Assembly: GCA_022566535.1 (NCBI GenBank)
Contig: JADFIR010000022.1
Coordinates: forward strand, 1 to 47,654
DNA from: Planctomycetota bacterium
GTDB taxonomy: Bacteria > Planctomycetota > Phycisphaerae > Phycisphaerales > SM1A02
DNA: 47,654 nucleotides
Reading direction: 5' to 3'
In this document: piece after piece, positions 1 through 6,487 of the stretch
Layout: every line of letters starts with the position of its first letter
How positions within the stretch are numbered: the first letter of the stretch is position 1
Notes under the pieces: generated by a model
What the model was told of the DNA's origin: nothing
Database searches by the model: none
What the model saw: the letters and a program-made list of their open reading frames with translations, nothing else
Translations under genes and position numbers: made by a program

Positions 1-298
1 CAATGAGCGTAAGGGAGAAGTCGGCTCCAGTGAATGCAATCGACCCGACATCGAGGTAATTATCAGCGGCGGCGTCCGGAGCTTGGGCTACGCCTGTCGG
101 GCCGAAAATCAGACCCTGCCCGGTCACATCGAGCGGAGGAGCGATCCCTCCGACCCAGTTTGCCCCCTCGGTCCAGAGATCGCTGATGCCACTGCCATTC
201 CAGGTGAAGTCTGCATGGGCGTTCCCAGCGAGCAGCAGCGCAACGCCAACCATTCGCGCTACGACTAGGACTCGCTTCTTCGAGGAGACGCTATGCAT
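1..298 (-). CDS. Secreted autotransporter-like beta-strand protein, 5' end only
   Basis: The reading frame begins with ATG at 298 and runs off the left edge, giving 99 codons. The first ~29 residues form a signal peptide: basic MHSVSSKKR, a hydrophobic stretch, and an AHA cleavage site before DFTWNGSG. The mature part reads TWNGSGISDLW, GANWVGG, LIFGPTG, NYLDVGSIAF and SLTLI. This W..NW-G, L-F, I-F, L-T-L spacing is the pattern of autotransporter-associated beta-strand (passenger-type) repeats found in large planctomycete and verrucomicrobial surface proteins. The rest of the protein, including any PEP-CTERM or other sorting signal, is outside the window. An internal ATG at codon 16 is a possible start but would remove the basic n-region, so the upstream one is preferred. 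Function beyond being exported cannot be told. Confidence 0.75.
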   Translation of the reverse strand, partial: MHSVSSKKRVLVVARMVGVALLLAGNAHADFTWNGSGISDLWTEGANWVGGIAPPLDVTGQGLIFGPTGVAQAPDAAADNYLDVGSIAFTGADFSLTLI

Positions 299-651
299 TT
301 CTGGGCAACTTTTCCGCTCGGACTGAGTGCCTGAACAACCGTCCCTCTTCATCGGCACGACAAGACTCGATCCTATCGGACCAAATCCAGCCCTCGATGC
401 CTGATAATCACATCGGCAAATGCAGGCCGCTTCACCAATCGGAGTTCCATCGATTACGAAGGCATGCCGCATGCAGATTCAGAAAATCAACCCGCCAGAC
501 GCTGATTCCTCTTAGAGCGCCCGCACAACCGAACCACCTGGCGGTCGAGAAGCGTCGTAGCGGTACAACAGCTCGGCGGTCGGACAGTTGTCTTAGAAGC
601 GATCGCACGACTCGGCGTGCAGCCAGTCATCAGCCGGGCGAAATTGACCAT

Positions 652-697
652 AGCAGGCGAAGGGACTCGAACCCTCGACAATCAGCTTGGAAGGCTG
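652..697 (-). pseudogene. Truncated tRNA-Gly (3' half), att-like direct repeat
   Basis: On the minus strand this 46-bp stretch reads as the anticodon arm (with the TCC anticodon), variable region, T arm and 3' acceptor strand of tRNA-Gly. It matches 10536-10581 of the intact tRNA gene with 2 mismatches (655 and 681). The D arm and 5' acceptor strand are absent: sequence to the right of 697 is unrelated to the tRNA. A duplicated tRNA 3' end on the downstream side of an intact tRNA is the usual footprint of site-specific integration, so this may be the distal attachment site. Confidence 0.8.
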
Positions 698-787
698 CAA
701 GCTGCCGTGGCACTACTGGAACAGCAGCCCGAAATCGTCGATCAGGTCTGGCCGCGTCTGTTGCGCGCGTGTAAGGAGGCTCCGCTG

Positions 788-980
788 TTGCGCGAGCGCA
801 TCCTGCCTGTCTTGCCGAAGCATCATCCCGACCTGGCCAACGCGCTTGAGCCAGTAGAGGGTGAAGCTAGAGCTCTGCCGGCCGATTCACGCTGCATTGT
901 GAGGGGTTTGCAGCGGTGCCGCGCGTCGCGCCGTGCCGAGAGCCGGGGAGCCCCAAACCGGCGTTTCTGCGGGGGCGGAA
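788..980 (+). repeat. Degenerate direct repeat, copy 1
   Basis: This stretch is similar to 2184-2392 in the same orientation. The best-conserved part is about 90 bp: TTGAGCC followed by GGTGAAGCTA is shared, and both translate in one frame as LPVL, LA.ALEPV and GEA.ALP. A second block, GGTTTG through CCGGGG and GTTTxxGCGGG, is also shared. The two copies lie immediately on either side of the desaturase gene. Because the amino-acid frame is kept, the repeat may derive from a duplicated gene end rather than from a non-coding element. Confidence 0.6.
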
Positions 981-1009
981 ACACGTTGCGTCAAGCCGAT
1001 GACCTGGAT

Positions 1010-1999
1010 CTACTTGTCCCTCGCGACGGACTCGAGCTTCCGTGCCGCACGCCGCACGCGCTTCGGGGGCACGAGGGCTCGGGCGAGGCCCACGCACTCA
1101 AGGAGCCGGATGTGGTAGTAGGTGATGTCGATCTCCCACCAGCGGTGCTGGACCGACGCGCTGGCCGGATCGTGGTGGTGGTTGTTGTGCCACCCCTCGC
1201 CGACCGCGAGCAGCGCCACCAGCCAGTTGTTCCGGCTGTTCTCGCCCGTCTCGTAGCTCGTGTAGCCGAACACGTGCGTCAGCGAGTTGACCGACCAGGT
1301 GATATGCCACACCACGACGGTCCGCACGAACACGCCCCACACCAGCAGGCTCAGACCGAACTGCACGGCCGATACGGCAGTTCCACCCATCAGCGCTCCG
1401 CAGACGGCTCCGGCCAGGAAGTACAGCGCGGCGTGCGCAACGTAGACCCACACCCACAGATAGGACTTCTCGAGCTTCAGGTAGAACGGATCCTTGAGCA
1501 GGTCGCTGGCGTACTTTCGGTACGTGTCGACGCTGTGGACGGCCGGGTTCTCGAAGAGCAGCCACCCGACGTGGGCCCAGAGAAAGGCCACCAGAGGGCT
1601 GTGCGGATCATGGGGGTCATCGGAGTGCTTGTGATGGAACCGATGGGTGGCGACCCACTTGACGGGCGTGTCCTCCATGCAACACAAGGCGACGATCACG
1701 AGGAAGCGCTCGAACCACAGCGGCACCGTGAAGCTGCGATGCCCAAGCAGCCGGTGGTAGCAGAGGTTGATGCCTTGTCCGAAGAGATGCACGCCCACGA
1801 CCATCACGATGAGCCCCGTCCAGGAGAACAGCCAGGGCATCACCGCGAGCAGCGCCAGCAGGTGCACGAGCGCGATCGGGAGGAGATACGACCAACGGAT
1901 GTTCCTCAGCACGACCGTATCGGGCAAGGGCAGGCGATCTCGGGGCTCGGCCACCGCCGCTTCGATCGTGTGGTGTGCAGGATTGGTCATTAGAGCCAC
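1010..1999 (-). CDS. Fatty acid (acyl-CoA delta-9 type) desaturase
   Basis: The 329-aa integral membrane di-iron desaturase introduces a cis double bond into a saturated acyl chain using O2 and reducing equivalents. All three histidine boxes of the family are visible: HRLLGH, HRFHH (in ATHRFHHKHSDDPHDPHSP) and HNNHHH (in GEGWHNNHHHDPASA). Four hydrophobic stretches bracket them in the usual order: two before the first box and two between the second and third. Length fits stand-alone bacterial enzymes, with no fused cytochrome b5 or ferredoxin domain. A second ATG four codons in (MTNPAHH) is an equally good start. The gene stands alone, flanked by the two copies of a degenerate direct repeat, and lies inside the segment bounded by the tRNA-Gly duplication, so acquisition by transfer is plausible. 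The electron donor is unknown. Confidence 0.92.
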   Translation of the reverse strand: MALMTNPAHHTIEAAVAEPRDRLPLPDTVVLRNIRWSYLLPIALVHLLALLAVMPWLFSWTGLIVMVVGVHLFGQGINLCYHRLLGHRSFTVPLWFERFLVIVALCCMEDTPVKWVATHRFHHKHSDDPHDPHSPLVAFLWAHVGWLLFENPAVHSVDTYRKYASDLLKDPFYLKLEKSYLWVWVYVAHAALYFLAGAVCGALMGGTAVSAVQFGLSLLVWGVFVRTVVVWHITWSVNSLTHVFGYTSYETGENSRNNWLVALLAVGEGWHNNHHHDPASASVQHRWWEIDITYYHIRLLECVGLARALVPPKRVRRAARKLESVARDK

Positions 2000-2654
2000 G
2001 GGCGGTAATTGTATCGGGCTGCCGTTGCGTTCGCAACCACAAACGGCGGAAACGATGTGCGTCGCCTCATGAGCTAAGGAAGTACCTACGCCATCGGAAT
2101 TCGAGATGACAAAGGGGAGCGGACGCGACCCCGCAGCGTCTGCATCACCCAGAGCCCGGCCGCATGCGCATCCTCGGGTGGTTCATGCGCGAACACGTGC
2201 TGCCCGTCTTGCAGAAACCTCATCGATATCTGGCCAAGGCGCTTGAGCCGGTGGACGGTGAAGCTAAGGCACTACCGACTGACGGTCAGACAAACTTTGT
2301 ACGCGGTTTGGCGCTGCTTTGCCGCGCGCGGTTCGCCCCGTGCTGCGCGGGTACCGGGGTCCCCCAACCGCACGTTTACGCGGGACCGGAACTCCCCGTT
2401 CCCACATTTTCACCATGCGCGCGTCCGTTTCGTTGTTGGCAGGTTGGCATCCTCTCCAAACGCGCTTCCCGTAGGATGAGCCTTCGAGCTTGCCCGGCAA
2501 CGTCAGCAAGTCGAGGATGCCGAGGGTGCTGCGGCCCCGGATCGGTATACTGATGCTCATGCCACCGGGCACGTCGACCATCGGTCGGTCAACCGCGCGC
2601 CGCGCGCTAATCATAAGCGGCAGGCGGGTTGGACAGAATTACGAAGGATCGCGC
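2000..2654. other. Intergenic stretch with repeat copy 2
   Basis: There is no supported gene. The stretch holds the second copy of the degenerate direct repeat (2184-2392) and, at 2546-2551, a TATACT hexamer about 100 bp before the start of the next gene that could be a -10 element, though no -35 is evident. Short reading frames here have no recognisable composition. Confidence 0.5.
2184..2392 (+). repeat. Degenerate direct repeat, copy 2
   Basis: This is the partner of 788-980. The strongest identity is from about 2190 to 2280, and a second matching block (CCGGGGTCCCCCAACC, then GTTTACGCGGG) ends near 2392. In the shared frame it reads MREHVLPVLQKP then LAKALEPVDGEAKALPTD. It lies just upstream of the minus-strand desaturase gene, so the two copies bracket that gene. 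Confidence 0.6.
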
Positions 2655-3389
2655 ATGCACGATCTCGTGCGGGGACATCTTCGGGTGGCTATGGCGAGGC
2701 TCTTGGTGTGGCTTGTCTCACTGTTGGGGCTCAGCACCATCGGCCAGGCAGCGCTGGCGACGCAGGCGCCTGTTGCTGAGCCCGCCGGCGAATCCTCCCC
2801 GCGCGTAGCCTCCGAGGAGGCGCAGTGGGTCGTCGTGAAGACCCAGCCCGGCCGGGGCGAGCAGTGCCTGGTGTGTGGCCAAGCAATACTGGACGCCAAC
2901 GCGGTGTACGTTCGTTACAAGGGTCGCCTCTTTGCGGTAACCGAAAAGTTGATGGACGACTTCGCAGCCGACCCCGATCGTTACTTTTCTCAGCTGCAGG
3001 TCCTCGGTGCGCTGTTCGATGAGCGGGCGCCGGCCGAAACGCCGCCGCATCAGTTCTGGCTTTTCCTGGGGCTCTATGTGTTGGCGGGGCTCGTGGCGGG
3101 CGGGGCTTGCGGCTATCTGGCGGTGTGCAAGGGTCTGCCGCCAGTGCGGTGGTTCTTCGCGGGGCTTGTCGTCAACGTCGCGGCGCTCGCAGCCCTACTG
3201 TGCATGCACAAGTCCCGGGACTTTGCTGCGCCCGCGGGGATCCCCGCCGGTCTGTGCAAGGTGCCGACAACGTACGCCCCGGTCTATTGCCCCCACTGCG
3301 GCGCGGAGAACCATCCCGCCACCGGGGCATGTTCCGGCTGCGGCGCGGTGATGCAACCCAGCGTGACCGCGGAGACGGATCGCATCTAA
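2655..3389 (+). CDS. YHS-like and zinc-ribbon membrane protein
   Basis: The 244-aa protein starts at ATG 2655, preceded by AAGGA 9-13 bases upstream; the frame is open further upstream but without a ribosome site. Residues 13-36 look like a signal peptide or anchor. Residues 68-115 hold CLVCG and then a YVRYKGRLFAV...F..DPDRYF pattern, which resembles the YHS/TRASH metal-binding fold. Two membrane segments follow (about 134-158 and 166-183). The C-terminus carries a four-cysteine zinc ribbon (C212, C215, C226, C229; YCPHCG and CSGCG). It sits 44 bp upstream of the flavin/iron-sulfur fusion gene on the same strand, so the two are probably co-transcribed, and a role in metal handling or assembly for that redox protein is a reasonable inference. 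No precise family name can be given. Confidence 0.7.
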   Translation: MHDLVRGHLRVAMARLLVWLVSLLGLSTIGQAALATQAPVAEPAGESSPRVASEEAQWVVVKTQPGRGEQCLVCGQAILDANAVYVRYKGRLFAVTEKLMDDFAADPDRYFSQLQVLGALFDERAPAETPPHQFWLFLGLYVLAGLVAGGACGYLAVCKGLPPVRWFFAGLVVNVAALAALLCMHKSRDFAAPAGIPAGLCKVPTTYAPVYCPHCGAENHPATGACSGCGAVMQPSVTAETDRI

Positions 3390-3433
3390 GCAGGATTTTG
3401 ACAGCACGCGCCCGACATTCGGAGGCCCGAACC

Positions 3434-5761
3434 ATGCTCAACATTCGCCCCAAGCTCCAGGCCGTCCTCTCCAGCGGCAGCACTGATTTGCGCCGCCCGG
3501 TCCTGCGGGTGGGCAATGAATCGAGCGTCAACGGTCTGCACATCATCGGCGACCTGGCCGGAGCGCCCGTCATCAAGCTGGCCATGGCCCAGGGCGTTGA
3601 GGTGATCGACTACATCGCGCGATTGCCTGCGATGAAGCAACACGCCCCCACAGCCTCGGACGACCAAGGGCCTATCGACGTGCTGGTTGTCGGCGCCGGA
3701 GCGGCCGGCCTCAACGCCGCGCTGGCCTGCCGGGACAAGGGAATGAGCTGCCTGGTGCTGGAGAAGGCCAAGATCGCCAACACGATCGAGGACTTCCCTG
3801 AGGGCAAGTGGGTCTATGCGGAGCCTGATACGGTGCCGGCCAAAGGCAAGCTCTGGCTGGACGGGGCCCGCAAGGAAGACCTCATCGCCCGATGGCAGCA
3901 GATCATCGACGACAACGGCCTGAACGTCTGCACCGAAGAGCCGCTGACCGAACTGACCAAGCAACGGGATGGCACCTTCGTCGCCAGAACGAACCAGGCC
4001 GAGTACCGAGCCCGCAAGGTGGTCTTAGCCACCGGCCAGCGCGGCAGCCCGCGGGAGCTCGGGGTGCCTGGCGAGGATCGGGAACGCGTCTACCACCGCC
4101 TGTATTCACCCCGCCGGTATCACGGCGAAAACATCCTTGTCGTCGGCGGCGGCAACAGCGCCGTCGAAGCCGCGCTCACGCTCTCGCAGCAGAACACCGT
4201 CGTCATCTCCTATCGCGGCGGTGAGTTCAGCCGGCTCTTCAAGGATAACCGCCACAAGCTTGATCACGCCATTGCCCAAAAGCGAATCGAAGTGATCTTC
4301 CACTCCACCGTAAAGGAGTTCCGCGACGGCGAAACGATCCTGAACATCAACCGCGGCGGCCACGACGATCAGCGCACCGTCAAATCCGACCACGCGTTTG
4401 TCCTGATCGGGGCTGAGCTGCCGGTCAAGTTTCTCAAGTCGCTGGGAATCAAGCTGGAGAACGAATGGTCCGGCTCCCTGCTGCGAGCGGCGGTGCTCAC
4501 GGCGCTGACGCTGGTCGGACTGTGGTTGCTCGGGCCGCTGGCGGGCGGTCGCGAGCCACAGCTGTTAGGCCTCGGGCTCGGCGTGATTCCACCCTGGCTT
4601 GGCGGCATCGCGGCCCTGGCCGCCGTGATCGGCCTCGTTTCCACCGGGTTCAAGGGCGACCGCTGGTCGTGGCTGGGCATCTCGTTCTTCGTGTGGTATT
4701 CCATCTATGGCATCAAGCGCGGAGACGGCATGGAGTTCTGGCCCTACACGCAATGGGGCTATGAGATGATGTCGTTTTTCGACCGGCCGTGGTCGTTCTG
4801 GTACACGGTCATGTACACCGGCCTGATGACGATCTTTGGCGTGCAGGCCCTGAAGCGCTGGGGCCTGGACCGGCGGGACAAGTTTCAAATCTGGCGGTTC
4901 GTCAGCCTCATCTCGTTCCAGTGGATCTTCTTCTTCATCATTCCCGAGTTCCTCTTCCAGTGGGCGGTGAACTACCAGTGGCTGGGCGAGGCCCTGAGCA
5001 ATGACCCACAGTTCGCCGACCAGGCCTGGCGGTCCTACGGCATGGTCTACGCCTGGCCGCTGTTCTTCTACACGTTCTTCTACGACCCGCACATGATTTG
5101 GGTCGTCTGGGGCGTCCTGCTTACGTTCGTGATCATCCCCATCTTCGTGCTGTTCCACGGCAAGCGCTACTGCTCGTGGGTCTGCGGCTGCGGGGGACTG
5201 GCCGAAACGTTCGGCGACCGCTGGCGACACCTCGCCCCCAAAGGCAAGAGCAGCGTCAAGTGGGAGTGGATGAACCAGGCGATCCTCATCGTTGCGATCG
5301 TCATCACCCTGCTGATGCTCACCCGCAACACGATTCTTGTGTTCCGCGCTCCCGCCGATTGGGGCGTCCGCGCCTATGGACTCATGGCCGACATCTGGCT
5401 CGTGGGCATCCTGCCCGTGACCCTGTACCCGTTCCTGGGCGGCAAGATCTGGTGCCGGTATTGGTGCCCGCTGGCCAAGATCATGCAGATCACCAGCAAG
5501 TTCTACACGAAGCTGGGCATCTCGAGATTCCGCATCGTCGCCAACGACAAGTGCATCGCCTGCAACGAGTGTTCGCGGAACTGTCTGGTCGGCATCGACG
5601 TGATGAGCTACGCCCTGAAACAGGAGCCCCTGGACAACGCAACATCAAGCTGCATCGGCTGCGGCATCTGTGTGACCGTCTGCCCCATGGATACGTTGTC
5701 GTTCGGTAGCAACGGCGACGTGCAGCTGCCAGTCGTTCAAAACGCCGTGACAAGCCACTAG
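3434..5761 (+). CDS. FAD/NAD(P) reductase fused to NapH/CcoG-like [4Fe-4S] membrane protein
   Basis: The 775-aa protein starts at ATG 3434 with a strong GGAGG 8 bases upstream. Residues 80-330 form a pyridine-nucleotide-disulfide-type reductase: FAD Rossmann GAGAAG (87-92), ATG (200-202) and NAD(P) motif VVGGGNSA (236-243). From about 345 come several membrane helices of the NapH/CcoG/polyferredoxin type, with cysteine clusters C580/C584/C586 and C674/C678-Pro. Two ferredoxin clusters follow: C707, C710, C713, C717 and C740, C743, C746, C750-Pro. The expected role is electron transfer from NAD(P)H through FAD and Fe-S centres to a membrane acceptor. The motif usually at the C-terminus of such reductases (IIGDLAGAPVIKLAMAQG) instead lies at residues 37-54, ahead of the FAD fold. 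No CxxC redox-active disulfide was noticed in the reductase part. The substrate is unknown. Confidence 0.85.
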   Translation: MLNIRPKLQAVLSSGSTDLRRPVLRVGNESSVNGLHIIGDLAGAPVIKLAMAQGVEVIDYIARLPAMKQHAPTASDDQGPIDVLVVGAGAAGLNAALACRDKGMSCLVLEKAKIANTIEDFPEGKWVYAEPDTVPAKGKLWLDGARKEDLIARWQQIIDDNGLNVCTEEPLTELTKQRDGTFVARTNQAEYRARKVVLATGQRGSPRELGVPGEDRERVYHRLYSPRRYHGENILVVGGGNSAVEAALTLSQQNTVVISYRGGEFSRLFKDNRHKLDHAIAQKRIEVIFHSTVKEFRDGETILNINRGGHDDQRTVKSDHAFVLIGAELPVKFLKSLGIKLENEWSGSLLRAAVLTALTLVGLWLLGPLAGGREPQLLGLGLGVIPPWLGGIAALAAVIGLVSTGFKGDRWSWLGISFFVWYSIYGIKRGDGMEFWPYTQWGYEMMSFFDRPWSFWYTVMYTGLMTIFGVQALKRWGLDRRDKFQIWRFVSLISFQWIFFFIIPEFLFQWAVNYQWLGEALSNDPQFADQAWRSYGMVYAWPLFFYTFFYDPHMIWVVWGVLLTFVIIPIFVLFHGKRYCSWVCGCGGLAETFGDRWRHLAPKGKSSVKWEWMNQAILIVAIVITLLMLTRNTILVFRAPADWGVRAYGLMADIWLVGILPVTLYPFLGGKIWCRYWCPLAKIMQITSKFYTKLGISRFRIVANDKCIACNECSRNCLVGIDVMSYALKQEPLDNATSSCIGCGICVTVCPMDTLSFGSNGDVQLPVVQNAVTSH

Positions 5762-5871
5762 GATCGCGTGTGGCAGGTGACCACGAATAAACGGGGCATC
5801 CACCATCTGACGGCGTCCCAATTGATCAACGTCGATCGCGCGATGGTCAATGAGCTTTACACCACCTGCGC

Positions 5872-5916
5872 CACGCCGACCACAACGCCTGCCCGGAGTG
5901 TGGCAGCGTGGCGTAA
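5872..5916 (+). pseudogene. Orphan zinc-ribbon gene tail (fragment)
   Basis: One frame reads HADHNACPECGSVA then stop (TAA at 5914-5916). This is nearly the same as the end of the zinc ribbon in the intact gene at 8522-9331 (HADHDVCPECGAAI). The upstream CxxCGYD half is missing, so it is the 3' scrap of a paralogous gene. Its stop codon falls in the left arm of the imperfect inverted repeat at 5911-6010. Confidence 0.6.
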
Positions 5917-6010
5917 ACTGATTGGTGATGAAGCGCCATCTTCACCCTGGCTAGAATACCGCAGATCGACCTTGATATGCTGCAAGCTTGCAATCTAATC
6001 ACTGTTAGGC
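5911..6010 (+). repeat. Possible attC-like imperfect inverted repeat upstream of the small ORF
   Basis: The left arm GCGTAAACTGATTGG...GAAGC (5911-5934) resembles the reverse complement of the right arm (5986-6010), which ends in GTTAGGC, a perfect GTTRRRY core site. The 100-bp span fits integron attC sites. The left core deviates from RYYYAAC and the stem is imperfect, so this is a suggestion, not a firm call. It immediately precedes the start codon at 6018. Confidence 0.4.
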
Positions 6011-6017
6011 ATTACCA

Positions 6018-6254
6018 ATGACAACGCAGCGGAACGACGGCTTGCTTTACTTGGATATGTACCCCGGGCTTCGCAAGTGGATCAATCAGTGCGTTACCTG
6101 TCAGCGATTGGGCTACAGGCTGGAACTCGCTGATGAACACGTCGCGGCACACAATCTCCGCAGTTGTTTTGCTGAACTCGCCCTGAATGACCAGGGGCTC
6201 TGTGATCAGTGCGCTGCAGCTTTTGAAGCCAGAACTCAGACCGGTGATGCCTAA
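6018..6254 (+). CDS. Small double-CxxC protein in a cassette-like unit
   Basis: The 78-aa protein contains YPGLRKWINQCVTCQRLGY near the N-terminus and GLCDQCAAAF near the C-terminus, giving two CxxC pairs that could bind one zinc. It resembles small conserved proteins of unknown function, but a family could not be named. The ATG lies 8 bases after GTTAGGC (6004-6010), and the stop TAA lies inside GCCTAAC (6249-6255), its exact reverse complement. In integron gene cassettes the start of the linear cassette (TTRRRY) pairs with the first core of its own attC (RYYYAA), which is this arrangement. No tRNA, integrase or further cassette is adjacent. Being a real gene is supported by the cysteine pattern and this tight framing; function is unknown. 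Confidence 0.65.
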   Translation: MTTQRNDGLLYLDMYPGLRKWINQCVTCQRLGYRLELADEHVAAHNLRSCFAELALNDQGLCDQCAAAFEARTQTGDA

Positions 6255-6297
6255 CCAGGCGCTTCAGCTGCCGGGCCGCTTGCTGCGCGGCTGGCGG
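6249..6297 (+). repeat. attC-like half site (R", L" and apical stem)
   Basis: GCCTAAC fits the RYYYAAC core. It is followed by CAGGCGCTTCAGCTG and an apical stem GCCGGGCCGC / GCGCGGCTGGC around a TTGCT loop. The closing L' and GTTRRRY core expected next are not present; sequence after 6297 does not pair with the 5' arm. It is therefore read as a truncated or decayed attC. The 6255-6487 remainder has no recognised feature. Confidence 0.5.
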
Positions 6298-6487
6298 ATG
6301 ACGGCGCGAGGCAGCGTCGTAGAATGTCACCTTGAAACGCCGCCTGTTCACGCTCGCGTTCCCACACTTCACATCGTGCCGACTGACGGAACGCGGAGCC
6401 CGGTTGGCCGAGCAGTTGCTGGAGCGGCATCCCGAGTACCGTGACATTGATCAGCCCCGACGCATGCCCACAGAATGAGGATCGCTG

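Larger units (their letters stand above)
299..1009. other. Gene-poor stretch with remnants
   Basis: There is no convincing intact gene here. It holds a truncated tRNA-Gly 3' half (652-697) and one copy of a degenerate direct repeat (about 788-980). A plus-strand frame from about 503 to 870 stays open on both sides of the tRNA fragment and has protein-like composition (for example EAIARLGVQPV and LLEQQPEIVDQVWPRLL). It has no clear start, runs into repeat and antisense-desaturase sequence, and is best read as a decayed gene. The family was not recognised. Confidence 0.5.

Noticed and set aside
617..1993. Long plus-strand frame of 458 codons
   Set aside because: From 1010 on it is antisense to the desaturase, which has all three histidine boxes. 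Only the part before about 870 may be a gene remnant.
2546..2551. TATACT as promoter for the YHS/zinc-ribbon gene
   Set aside because: No -35 element at a suitable distance and a long leader; mentioned only as a possibility.
4564..4570. GTTAGGC core-like heptamer
   Set aside because: It lies inside the coding region of the flavin/Fe-S protein, with no paired RYYYAAC site or stem.
5768..5998. 76-codon frame starting just after the flavin/Fe-S gene
   Set aside because: Low-quality composition; the region is better explained by a zinc-ribbon tail in another frame and the inverted repeat before 6010.
6187..6444. 85-codon frame with PNQALQLPGR
   Set aside because: The PNQALQLPGR part is the translation of the attC-like sequence, not a protein.
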